Origin: Pseudomonas sp. BN102
GTDB taxonomy: Bacteria; Pseudomonadota; Gammaproteobacteria; Pseudomonadales; Pseudomonadaceae
Assembly: GCF_029871245.1 (NCBI RefSeq)
Contig: NZ_SSON01000077.1
Span: 62,001 to 126,000, forward strand
Direction: 5' to 3'
Length of the DNA stretch: 64,000 bases
Shown: positions 19,184-27,538 of the stretch, piece by piece
Numbering within the stretch: the stretch's first letter is position 1
Layout: every line of letters starts with the position of its first letter
Notes under the pieces: generated by a model
Databases searched by the model: none
Told to the model about the DNA's origin: nothing
Seen by the model: only the letters and a program-made list of their open reading frames with translations
Made by a program: the position numbers and the translations under genes

Positions 19184-20041
19184 TCAATGGGTGAGGAAAT
19201 CCAGCACCATGCGGTTGAACGTGTCGGCGTGCTCCCACTGCGCCCAGTGGCCGCAGTTGTTGAACACGTGGAGTTCGGAATTGGGGATGCCGGCCACCAG
19301 GCGCAGGCCGGTGTCCATGGGCACGAAGCGGTCGTTGCGGCCCCAGATCACCAGGGTCGGCGCCTTGATCTCACCCAGGCGCGGTCCGAAATCGGGGAAT
19401 TGCTTCGGATTGGCGGCCAGGCTCCTGGTGAAGTTTTCCAGGTGGTCACGGCGCGCCAGCATGTTGTCCAGGCGCGCCTGGAACAGTTCCTCGGTGAGGT
19501 CGCTGGGGTCGAAGACGAAGACGTTCATCATCTTCTTCAGGTTGTCGATGCTGGGGTCGCGGTACAGGCCCTGGAGCAGCTTGATGCCTTCGGTGGGCAT
19601 CGGCACGAAGGGGCTGGCGCCGCCAGTTCCGCCGCCCATCAGCACTAGCTTGCCCACCCGCTCCGGCCAGCTCAGGGCGAAGGCGACGGCGCTGTGGCCG
19701 CCCATGGAGTTGCCGAGGATGTGCACGCGGTCGAGGTCGAGTTGGTCGACCAGACCTTTGAGAATCCGGGCGTTAAGGTCCGACCGCGAGCCGGTGCAAA
19801 CGATGGAGTCGCTTTTGCTCCAGCCCGGGCAGTCCAGCAGGATCACGCGGAAGCCGGCATCCACCAGCGGCTGGATGTTGCGGTTGAAGTTGGCCCAGCC
19901 GCTGGCGCCGGGACCGGAGCCGTGCAGCATGACCACGGTCTCGTCGCCTTGGCCGCAGTCGTTGTAGTGGATGTTCAGCTCCAGCTCGCCTTCCTGGATA
20001 CGAATGAACTGGCTGGTGGAGGCTTCGGTCAGTGCGGTCAT
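19184..20041 (-). CDS. mhpC: 2-hydroxy-6-oxonona-2,4-dienedioate hydrolase
   Basis: A 285-residue C-C hydrolase of the MhpC family that cleaves the ring-fission product of 3-(2,3-dihydroxyphenyl)propionate to 2-hydroxypentadienoate and succinate. The oxyanion segment is [11 protein letters not shown], nucleophile Ser112 in GNSMGG, acid Asp237 and base His265 in [10 protein letters not shown]. These long stretches agree closely with E. coli MhpC as remembered. One base separates it from the mhpB stop, with AAGGAG inside the mhpB end. Confidence 0.95.
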   Translation of the reverse strand: MTALTEASTSQFIRIQEGELELNIHYNDCGQGDETVVMLHGSGPGASGWANFNRNIQPLVDAGFRVILLDCPGWSKSDSIVCTGSRSDLNARILKGLVDQLDLDRVHILGNSMGGHSAVAFALSWPERVGKLVLMGGGTGGASPFVPMPTEGIKLLQGLYRDPSIDNLKKMMNVFVFDPSDLTEELFQARLDNMLARRDHLENFTRSLAANPKQFPDFGPRLGEIKAPTLVIWGRNDRFVPMDTGLRLVAGIPNSELHVFNNCGHWAQWEHADTFNRMVLDFLTH

Positions 20042-20042
20042 C

Positions 20043-21002
20043 TCATGACTCCTTGGAGGCGGATTGGGGCTGGGCGCTGAGCGCGCCGAAGCCGGCGATC
20101 CACTCGGGAATCGGCCGGTAGTAGCGGCTGCTGGCCTGGTAGGGGCCGAAGGCGGACAGCGCGGCGAAGGCCGCCACCCAGGTCTTCACCTCGTGGGTGG
20201 ACTTGCCGGCAATGGCGGACAGCTCGGCATTGCCCAGACCATCGAGCTCTGCCAGGCGGCCTTCGGCGAGGAGGTCGAGAAACTGCTGGTCCCACGCGGG
20301 ATTGAGCGGGTGCAGGCTGTTCTGGTCCTCGACGAAGCGCCGCGCGGCGTTGATCACCCGCTGCTGGCGCGCCTCGCGCTCATCCGCCGGCAGATGGCGA
20401 CCGCTGCCCTTCAGGCGATCGGCCATCAACCCCTCGGCCCGAGCGAGTTCCGGCACCGGCGGCTGGTGCGACAGGCCGCCGGAGCCAAGGAACAGGACCC
20501 TCTTGTCCAGCGTCCGGGCAAAGCGGCCGACCGCCTCGCCCAGCAAGCGGGCGCGCTGGAAGCTGGGCAGCGGGGTGGCCACCGAATTGATGAAGACCGG
20601 AATGACGGGGTACCCCTGCAAACCGCCGAGCAGCTCTTCCATTGGCTGGGCAAAACCGTGGTCGACCTGCATGCGGTAGGACACCGCAGCATCGACGCCA
20701 TCAGCCAGCACCGCCTCGGCACATTGCTCGGCCAGCGCCTGCGGCACGCTGATCACACCGGCGGCAGTGCCGAAGTCGCCGATGGCGTGGGCCGCCATGC
20801 CGATGCAGAACGACGGCATCACGTCATAGAAAAAGCCGTTGTAGTGGTCCGGCGAGAACAGGATCACCAACTCCGGCGAAAAACGTTCGATCCGCTCGCG
20901 CGCCGCGGCGATCACCGCGTCGACCTCAGCGAGCACCTCCGGTGCAGGGTCGACATGGCCGACCAGAGGCGTGTGCGACAGGCACTGCAGCAGCGCGCTC
21001 AT
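20043..21002 (-). CDS. mhpB: 2,3-dihydroxyphenylpropionate 1,2-dioxygenase (MhpB-type extradiol dioxygenase)
   Basis: A 319-residue class III (LigB-type) Fe(II) extradiol dioxygenase that opens the ring of 3-(2,3-dihydroxyphenyl)propionate by meta cleavage. His115 (VDHGFAQP) and His179 ([11 protein letters not shown]) fall at the same numbers as the catalytic histidines of E. coli MhpB, and the C-terminal [13 protein letters not shown] is family-typical. The ATG at 21002 gives the family start ([15 protein letters not shown]); an upstream ATG at 21128 would add 42 unrelated residues and would leave almost no leader below P4. First gene of the mhpBCDFE operon. No mhpA hydroxylase or mhpT transporter is in the window. 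Confidence 0.95.
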   Translation of the reverse strand: MSALLQCLSHTPLVGHVDPAPEVLAEVDAVIAAARERIERFSPELVILFSPDHYNGFFYDVMPSFCIGMAAHAIGDFGTAAGVISVPQALAEQCAEAVLADGVDAAVSYRMQVDHGFAQPMEELLGGLQGYPVIPVFINSVATPLPSFQRARLLGEAVGRFARTLDKRVLFLGSGGLSHQPPVPELARAEGLMADRLKGSGRHLPADEREARQQRVINAARRFVEDQNSLHPLNPAWDQQFLDLLAEGRLAELDGLGNAELSAIAGKSTHEVKTWVAAFAALSAFGPYQASSRYYRPIPEWIAGFGALSAQPQSASKES

Positions 21003-21163
21003 CGCTGTGCTACCCACAGCGATCGCGGCGTCAGGCACAGGCAGGCGGGATGGGTTGAATGGCTCATGCGGGACAGGCTCCGTAACTGCGTCGGCAACGC
21101 CCCTCCCGGAAAGAGGGCGCTCGGGCAATGGTGGCCTCTCGAAAACCGAGGCTGACCCGACCG

Positions 21164-21225
21164 AGGATAGGGAGCTGCCCCCCGGCAGGCGCTCCCGTGG
21201 CGTACGGCGCTATCCCGAAAGCGCA
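21164..21225 (-). promoter_or_regulatory. XylS/AraC-type promoter P4 (mhp operon)
   Basis: Minus strand: distal box TGCGCTTTCGGGATA at 21225-21211, 5-bp spacer, proximal box GTACGCCACGGGAGC at 21205-21191, 21 bp, then TATCCT at 21169-21164 preceded by TCCC. The leader to mhpB (21002) is about 155 nt, longer than for P1-P3. The rest of the 21003-21385 gap holds no gene. Confidence 0.74.
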
Positions 21226-21385
21226 AGAATGTGAGCGGGCCTGTTTCCTCCGAATGGCCGAGTACTCGTCAACCGCTTCCCACCAGCCCAACGGCCGCCT
21301 TTGCCCTACGTGCGGTAATGCCAGGCGACACCGAGCGGGCTAACGTTTCCCATTAATGCACCCACCCTGATATCAAGAGGAGACT

Positions 21386-21742
21386 ATGGCTTGGCAACAA
21401 TGTCCCGTATGCCATGGCAGCCGTGCGATTCTCAAAAATGGATACGCGACAGAGTGCCGCTACTGCCGGGGTTTGGGGAAAGTCTACGAATCCACTTCGA
21501 AGTCTGTTACGGGTGGACTCTTCCTTCAGATAGCCCTGCAGGTATTGGCGTCATTGGCCGCTGGATACTTGGCGGCAGAGTATGAAAAGCAGTGGGACCC
21601 GACGGACAAGCTGATACTGGGTGCCCTGGTGGCCGCTGCAGTCTATTGGTGCCTGACCCTGAAGGTGTTTCGGGAGTTGCTTTTGTGGGGCATGGCTCTG
21701 GTGGCCATCTATCACGTCTACGAAGGCTGGATTCACCGTTGA
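21386..21742 (+). CDS. Small membrane protein with DnaJ-like zinc finger
   Basis: A 118-residue-class (116 after count) protein of unknown function. Two CxxC pairs, Cys6/Cys9 and Cys24/Cys27, each followed by a glycine as in the DnaJ CxxCxG zinc knuckle, precede three predicted membrane helices (about 45-65, 73-92, 94-111). The start has a strong AGAGGAG upstream. It is divergent from the mhp operon and shows no link to it. I do not recognise a named family. Confidence 0.75.
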   Translation: MAWQQCPVCHGSRAILKNGYATECRYCRGLGKVYESTSKSVTGGLFLQIALQVLASLAAGYLAAEYEKQWDPTDKLILGALVAAAVYWCLTLKVFRELLLWGMALVAIYHVYEGWIHR

Positions 21743-22101
21743 ATTGCTGGAGGACACTTCTGACTGACTCGTAGGCCTTTTTTGCCCGCGAGACCCGCTA
21801 CTCGACTTCGGTCAAAGGCTGCCGAACAGCTCGGCAGGCAGATCGAAGGCAATGCTTCCTGCCTGGCGCTGCCGGGCAGCGATGACACCGCAGGTGGCTG
21901 TCCGGCCGCACTTGCCCCCACGCAGCAGCGCTATTTTCCAGCGCCGACCTGCCATTTCCGCATGCCAGGTAGTCCGAAACTCCCACCCCGCCTGGGAGTA
22001 TCGGGCGATACGCGATCCTCCGGCATTTCCCCATAGTTGGGGCCTGCATCAACCAAGGCAACGGTCAAACCTCGCTGCCTGGCACTACGCAGGAGGAAAT
22101 C
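21743..22101. promoter_or_regulatory. Intergenic region upstream of the large adhesin
   Basis: 359 bp with no gene. Close to the adhesin start lie three consecutive dyads: CTCCCA/TGGGAG (21980-21998), GTATCG/CGATAC (21998-22011) and CCCCA-TAGT-TGGGG (22029-22042). These are candidate operator sites, possibly for the LuxR-type regulator downstream of the adhesin. The adhesin ribosome site is AGGAGGAAATC. Confidence 0.45.
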
Positions 22102-25100
22102 ATGGCTATCACTATCACCGGAACACTGATCATCGACGAGACGTTGGGTCTACAGAACGCGACGGCCGGCGGCAGCGACATCACAGGCAACGACGTTAAA
22201 GCTGGTGTGGGATTCCTCACCACCGGCGTAACTGCATTCGACACTCTTTTGAATGCCGTGGTGGTGCAGGATCTCACTGGGGTCAACGTCACCGTCTCCG
22301 TGAGCAACGGCACCTCCGACGATCTTGATGGCAGTTCCATGCTCAGCGGTTTCGGGGCCAATGTCACCGATCTGGCCTTCACCAATTCCACGGGTGGTCC
22401 GCTGCTTGGGGAAGAGGCACTGACTACGCTTGGCACCTCCCTGCTGACCGTCGACGGCCGCAAAATCTACCTCTACAGCTATACGGGCGCCGACCTGGGC
22501 ATTGATGAGAACAACGTCGTGTTCGGCCGCGAGGCCAATGCCGACGGTTCGGCAAACCCCACCGGCGACGTCGTTTTCGCCGCGTACCTGCAACCCACGG
22601 ACGCTTCCGGTGCCGTCCAGAGCTCCGATCTGAACGCCGTGGGCTCCAAGGTCTGGCTGGTGCAGTACGAGGAAATCAAGCACCCGGATACCACCAACCC
22701 CGACGACGCCTTGAGCCTGGCCAACCTCAATGTCACGGTCAGCAATCGCAGCGACTTCTCGCTGCAAGGCGCGCCTTCAGGCCAGAACCTGTTCCTGATG
22801 TACGGCGACGGAACCCCCAGCGCGACCGACGCGGTGATCATCGTCACCGGCAAGAACCCGATCGACCAATCCGCCCCCAATGCTCCGGCCATCACCGACG
22901 GCGACACAGTCAACACCGGCCAGGGCGGCGGCCCCACCACCCTGGGTACCAACAGCCAGCAAATCGTGGAAGGCACCGGCTTGTACTTCACCTTCGCGAT
23001 GGGCGCGAACCCGGACTTCACGGTCAACGCTGACCATTCGGCGACCTCACTTGGATTCCTGGACCAGAACGAGGCGGACGTGGAGGCCAACATCGACTTC
23101 ACCTCGCTCTACAGCAGCAATGGGGCCAGTTTTTCCGTTGTCCAGTCGGCCTCGGGCGATAAATCCACGCTGGAAATCAGCGCCTCCACAACGCCTTTCA
23201 ATCCAGGTACTGCTTTCATCAACAACCTGCAGAACAACACGCCGGTTGAGGTCAACAAGGTCACCATCACCACCCAGCCCACCGGGCACGGCAAGAATGC
23301 GGTTCCGGGTGAGACCCTGGTGTTTGACAAGGGCAGTATTGGAACGACCCCCACCACGCTGAGCGGCATCACGGTCACGTTCTCCGCCAATACCGTGGTA
23401 ATCAAAGGCCTGGAAGCCGACGACCTGATCGCCTACAACACCGTCGTCCCACACAACCGTGTGCTGATCGACAACATCGGTTCGACCGACACCAACTTCG
23501 ACGCCCCCTTCGACATTGGCGGCTTCGCCCTGATCAACTCCAATATCACAACAAGTCCGTTCCCGGCACTGACGTTCCACGATGACGGGCCGACGGCGCA
23601 GCTCGCCCGCACAGCCGACAACCTGGTACTGGACGAATCGCTGGGCCTGGATGCGAACGACGCCAACGCCGAGGACGACGACGTGCCGCCCGGCACCGAC
23701 CCGTTCACGGGCTCCTACGGCGCACCGATCGGCGCGGTCGCGGGCGTGAATCTAGCCGACACGACGACGGATACCGGGACCGATGTCGTGGGTGCGACGA
23801 CGGCGGTAACGCTGTCCATCGTCAACGGCGACGGATCGGATTCTGGCCTTGATACGACCGACGGCACGCAGATCAACCTGTGGAAGGAAGCCAACGGCGA
23901 TGTGACGGGACGCGCCGGCAATGCCAGCGCCACGGTGATCTTCGCAATCAGGATCGACAACGACGGCAAGGTCTCGGTAGCGCAGTACGACTCGATCAAG
24001 CACCCGACCTTCCCGAACAACTACGACGAAGAACTTGACCTGACCGGCAAGCTCGATGCCGTGGTAACGGTGACCGATGGCGACGGCGATGTGGCTACCC
24101 ACAACATCGGCATTGGCGACGGCATTAACTTCCAGGACGACGGGCCGACGGTGTCGACCAACGCAACGGTGCTGCTCGACGACGATGCGTTCACTGGTGG
24201 CAACCCGGGCGGCTTGGGCGACGATGCGAACTCGGCCAACGTCAGCGGCACCTTGGGCCACGCATTTGGCGAGGACGATGAAGGTGCGACAGTGGCATAC
24301 CGGACGAATGGCGCCCCCACGGGCTTCAGCTATGAACTGTCGGACACCAGCCTGCTGGTCAAGCAGGGCACGACCACGGTGCTGACGCTGACGATGGTCG
24401 CGACAACCGGCGCCTACACGGTGGAGCAAAACAGCCCGATCCTCCATGCGGCGGGCCTGACCGAGAATAACCAGACGTTTACCATCACCTACCGGGTGAC
24501 CGATGGCGATGGCGACACGGCCGATGGCACGCTCTCCATCGACGTCGATGACGACACCCCGGTCGTGACGGCCAAGTCGAATCTGGTCTATGCGAACGCC
24601 AGCAACTCGCCGCCGTTGACGGATGTCGGTGGCACGGGTGTCTTCGCTTACTCGATTGGCGCGGACAAGCATGTGGCGCCTTACAGCGCGTCGAACACCG
24701 ACTTGTCCGTCACGCTCACGGGCGTCACGGTGGGTACGAACCCCATCACCAACCGATCGGTGAGTTGGGCCTCGGAGACTGATAGCCTGGCGGTGTTCAA
24801 CGTGGGCTTCACCTACGTGTCCAATCCAACGACGGGAGCGACCACCAACGCCACCGGCACGCTGACCTTTGACAAGGTGGCTGACACGTACACCTTGAAA
24901 CTGGATCAGGAGATTCAGAGCTTCAGCATCCTGAACACCTCGACTCCTGGAAACCCCCTTCAGGGCTATGCGCTCGACTCAGCCGCGACCGTTGGATCGA
25001 ATCCGCCGGTCTCGGTGATGACGCTTGCCAGCAACTTCTTTGTGCAGTTCGAGGGATTCGGCGTGATTAATGGGACGCCCCAAACCTTCGCTTACGACAC

Positions 25101-26163
25101 CAACACAGGCTTGTTCTCGAATGATCGACGGTATGTCACGGTCTCATCGAGTTCGATTGGCGCTGCCAGCGACACACTCCAATCGGACGAGGTGATTGAT
25201 CTGGACTTTTTCAAAGAAAATCCCGAAGGGTTCACCGGTTCTCTCGCGACCGAGCCCAGGGCCACGAGCAAGGCGATCTTTATCGAGTTCACACAGGCCG
25301 GCCCTGGTGCTGGCAAAGACATGGTGGTGGTACTGAAGCTGGTTGATGACATTACCGGGGCAACAGCCAATCGGACCTTCATTGTTGGAAACTCAACCGG
25401 TAATGACGACGTGTTCAATGCCAATCTGCCCGCCTACGGATTTGTGGCCAGAGCACAAAACGGCATCGTGGTCTTCGAGAGCAATGACTACAACTTCGGC
25501 GATGAGCACTACTCGATCCAGGGTGCGCAAGTGGTGACATCGACCCAAGGCGTAAGCGGGACCGGGTACCAGCTCAATGGGGCCATCGACAATCCCGCGA
25601 CTCCGACGGGTGAAGGCGCAACAACCGATGCCCAGATCGCTTTCGGCGGCGCCACGACTGAGGGGAATAACGAACCCATCAAGATCGTCAACATCGGCTT
25701 CGTGACGACGTCGACACCGGACGCCCACCTGACTTTCGATGTGGTGGTGACGGATGCCGACGGTGACGCGACGGCCACGCAGACCCTGGATGTGGCGATT
25801 GTTGGCGACGACGGCGTGACGGCCTCAGCGAATGCGGACACCTTCGTGATCGGCGACACGGACGTTGACGGGTTGCTCTCCATGGTCACGACTGTCATCG
25901 ATGGCGGCTTTGCCACCGGCATTGACAAGCTGGACTTCACGGCGGCTGGTTCCGGAGCGAACTACACCGAAGTGCTGACGCCGGCCACCAACCTGGCGGC
26001 GTTCACAGCCGCCGCCGATGAAGAGCTGGACGGCACGACGAACTACTACTTCGGCGTGGTCGGAAGCGACGGCTACCTGGCCCAGGATGCTGATGGCGAG
26101 GGGATCACAAACATCATCAAACTGGTCGGTGTAACGGATATGACAAGCACTGACATTGTCTGA
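22102..26163 (+). CDS. Large secreted adhesin-like protein with DUF5801/T1SS-143-type repeats
   Basis: A 1353-residue acidic, Cys-poor, Thr/Asp-rich protein. The N-terminal block (about 1-170) and a second block starting near residue 510 both open with a VLDESLGL/IIDETLGL motif and include DDGPT and TDGDGD signatures, as in the DUF5801/T1SS-143 repeats of type I-secreted adhesins. A shorter VLLDDDAFTGGNPGG module follows (about 695-820). The C-terminus (about 1230-1353; ADTFVIGD, GIDKLDFT, VVGSDGYLAQDADG, ITNIIKLVGV) looks like a type I secretion signal region. No N-terminal signal peptide and no run of GGxGxD nonapeptides is seen. A terminator follows. No LapBCE-type exporter is in the window, so it must use one encoded elsewhere. 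Likely role: surface attachment or biofilm; inferred. Confidence 0.82.
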   Translation: MAITITGTLIIDETLGLQNATAGGSDITGNDVKAGVGFLTTGVTAFDTLLNAVVVQDLTGVNVTVSVSNGTSDDLDGSSMLSGFGANVTDLAFTNSTGGPLLGEEALTTLGTSLLTVDGRKIYLYSYTGADLGIDENNVVFGREANADGSANPTGDVVFAAYLQPTDASGAVQSSDLNAVGSKVWLVQYEEIKHPDTTNPDDALSLANLNVTVSNRSDFSLQGAPSGQNLFLMYGDGTPSATDAVIIVTGKNPIDQSAPNAPAITDGDTVNTGQGGGPTTLGTNSQQIVEGTGLYFTFAMGANPDFTVNADHSATSLGFLDQNEADVEANIDFTSLYSSNGASFSVVQSASGDKSTLEISASTTPFNPGTAFINNLQNNTPVEVNKVTITTQPTGHGKNAVPGETLVFDKGSIGTTPTTLSGITVTFSANTVVIKGLEADDLIAYNTVVPHNRVLIDNIGSTDTNFDAPFDIGGFALINSNITTSPFPALTFHDDGPTAQLARTADNLVLDESLGLDANDANAEDDDVPPGTDPFTGSYGAPIGAVAGVNLADTTTDTGTDVVGATTAVTLSIVNGDGSDSGLDTTDGTQINLWKEANGDVTGRAGNASATVIFAIRIDNDGKVSVAQYDSIKHPTFPNNYDEELDLTGKLDAVVTVTDGDGDVATHNIGIGDGINFQDDGPTVSTNATVLLDDDAFTGGNPGGLGDDANSANVSGTLGHAFGEDDEGATVAYRTNGAPTGFSYELSDTSLLVKQGTTTVLTLTMVATTGAYTVEQNSPILHAAGLTENNQTFTITYRVTDGDGDTADGTLSIDVDDDTPVVTAKSNLVYANASNSPPLTDVGGTGVFAYSIGADKHVAPYSASNTDLSVTLTGVTVGTNPITNRSVSWASETDSLAVFNVGFTYVSNPTTGATTNATGTLTFDKVADTYTLKLDQEIQSFSILNTSTPGNPLQGYALDSAATVGSNPPVSVMTLASNFFVQFEGFGVINGTPQTFAYDTNTGLFSNDRRYVTVSSSSIGAASDTLQSDEVIDLDFFKENPEGFTGSLATEPRATSKAIFIEFTQAGPGAGKDMVVVLKLVDDITGATANRTFIVGNSTGNDDVFNANLPAYGFVARAQNGIVVFESNDYNFGDEHYSIQGAQVVTSTQGVSGTGYQLNGAIDNPATPTGEGATTDAQIAFGGATTEGNNEPIKIVNIGFVTTSTPDAHLTFDVVVTDADGDATATQTLDVAIVGDDGVTASANADTFVIGDTDVDGLLSMVTTVIDGGFATGIDKLDFTAAGSGANYTEVLTPATNLAAFTAAADEELDGTTNYYFGVVGSDGYLAQDADGEGITNIIKLVGVTDMTSTDIV

Positions 26164-26180
26164 TCGCCGTTGCGGGTAGA

Positions 26181-26214
26181 CGGCCTGGCTCCCACAAGGG
26201 GCCAGGCCGTTTTC
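26181..26214 (+). terminator. Terminator after the adhesin
   Basis: CGGCCTGGC and GCCAGGCCG arms around a short loop, followed by TTTT, 17 bp after the stop codon. Confidence 0.85.
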
Positions 26215-26340
26215 ATTGGGCCGCTTCTTTCCTGAGATGCCATTGCCGGGATTGCAGGGCGCACAAGAACTCGTTGCTTGTCCCCTGCTCGATGATTGCT
26301 TGCGCTGCACCGTGGCGTGCCCCAGTCAATCCGTCTCCCC

Positions 26341-27042
26341 CTAAGCGGATTCGGGCGGTTCTTCTCTATTGGTGAGCCCGTGCTTCAGCGCATACATCAG
26401 CAAGTCGGTCCGATTGATGAGGTTGAGCTTGTGATAGATGCTGCTGAGGTGGTTATGCACCGTGTGTTCGCTGATGCCCAGGCGCGCGGCGATGCACATG
26501 TACTTGGCAGACGGGTCTCCGACAATGGTGCGGATCAATTCCTTCTCCCGCAGGGTCAATTGCGCCTGTTTCGCGTGCTCCGGGTCGCCGTTCACGTGAG
26601 CGTGCCCGTTTGCGCTATAGCCGGAAAGCCCGCCAGCCCAGGCTATATCCAGTCCATTGTCGCGATGGTGGACCTTGATGATGGCCTGGGTGATCGACTC
26701 CGTCGGGGCTTCCGCCAGCACGACGCCCCTTGCGCCGGCCTCTATTGCCTGGGCGACGGGAACGGCCTCATACAGGCCCTTGAGCACCAGTACTTTCATT
26801 TCGGCGTTGCGGGCGAGTCCAGCGATGACCTCCAGCGGATCCAGCGCATCCGGAAAGAAGCTGAAAAAGATCACATCGGGACGCAACTGAGCGGCAAGCT
26901 CCAGCGCAATCGCGTAGGTGGTGGCCTGGCCGCTCACTTCCATTCGGGGTTTCCTGGCATTGATCAAGTCATGCAGGCCCATGAGGACGAGGGGACGACA
27001 ATCGATCAGCATCACGCGTATGGGATTTGTGCGAGCTGGCAT
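26341..27042 (-). CDS. LuxR/NarL-type regulator with a degenerate receiver domain
   Basis: A 233-residue protein with an N-terminal receiver-like domain (about 5-120) and a C-terminal LuxR/GerE helix-turn-helix (about 160-225; LTLREKELIRTIVGD and LGISEHTVHNHLSSIYHKL). In the receiver, the acidic pair is reduced (LIDCRP instead of a DD pair), the phospho-acceptor position is Ser in DVIFFSFFP, and the conserved switch lysine near the end is replaced (GVVLAEAP instead of GYLLK). It therefore probably works without phosphorylation. The ATG at 27042 with GAGAAAGG upstream is preferred over long upstream extensions. It is convergent with the adhesin gene, which it may regulate; that link is inference. 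Confidence 0.86.
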   Translation of the reverse strand: MPARTNPIRVMLIDCRPLVLMGLHDLINARKPRMEVSGQATTYAIALELAAQLRPDVIFFSFFPDALDPLEVIAGLARNAEMKVLVLKGLYEAVPVAQAIEAGARGVVLAEAPTESITQAIIKVHHRDNGLDIAWAGGLSGYSANGHAHVNGDPEHAKQAQLTLREKELIRTIVGDPSAKYMCIAARLGISEHTVHNHLSSIYHKLNLINRTDLLMYALKHGLTNREEPPESA

Positions 27043-27538
27043 GGCCTTTCTCGCTCCCCTGCAAAATGAAGGATTCGTTTCGATGACAGCTGGTTTTATA
27101 TAAGTGGGCTTTGGGCATATTGCCAGCAGCCGCGGACCTGCAGCGGAGATGGCGGGATAAACGGCTATCCGCTTCAAACTGGGCAGCCGTTCAAGGCGGA
27201 GAACAGGTGCTCCAGTCGGCCTGATGCAGTCCAGGCAAGCACCTGCGGCATTTTCTCGGGAGTCAAAAGGGTGACGCGAACACGGACACTTTCCCTCGCG
27301 CCCATTCGGTCGACGCAATCTCTGGACTTCCTGCCGGCACTGACCTGACCAACCAGTCATCCCGCCGCTGCCCCGTTTCCTTGACGGACGCCCTGGCGCT
27401 GCCTAGACCACATCCCGCAGTCCACTGTGCCAATGCGCCTGGACGGTGCCTGTTGCCGAGCGGATTGGCGGCCCGACTTTCGCAGTCGGCACTTCCCCTA
27501 TCCGCCACCCCCTGGCGACCAGGAACGAGATAACAACA
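27043..27538. other. Divergent intergenic region between the LuxR-type regulator and carboxylesterase
   Basis: 496 bp with no supported gene. An AT-rich TTTTATATAA tract at about 27092-27104 could supply a -10 for the regulator (minus strand), about 55 bp from its start. Open frames that cross here are antisense shadows. Confidence 0.45.
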
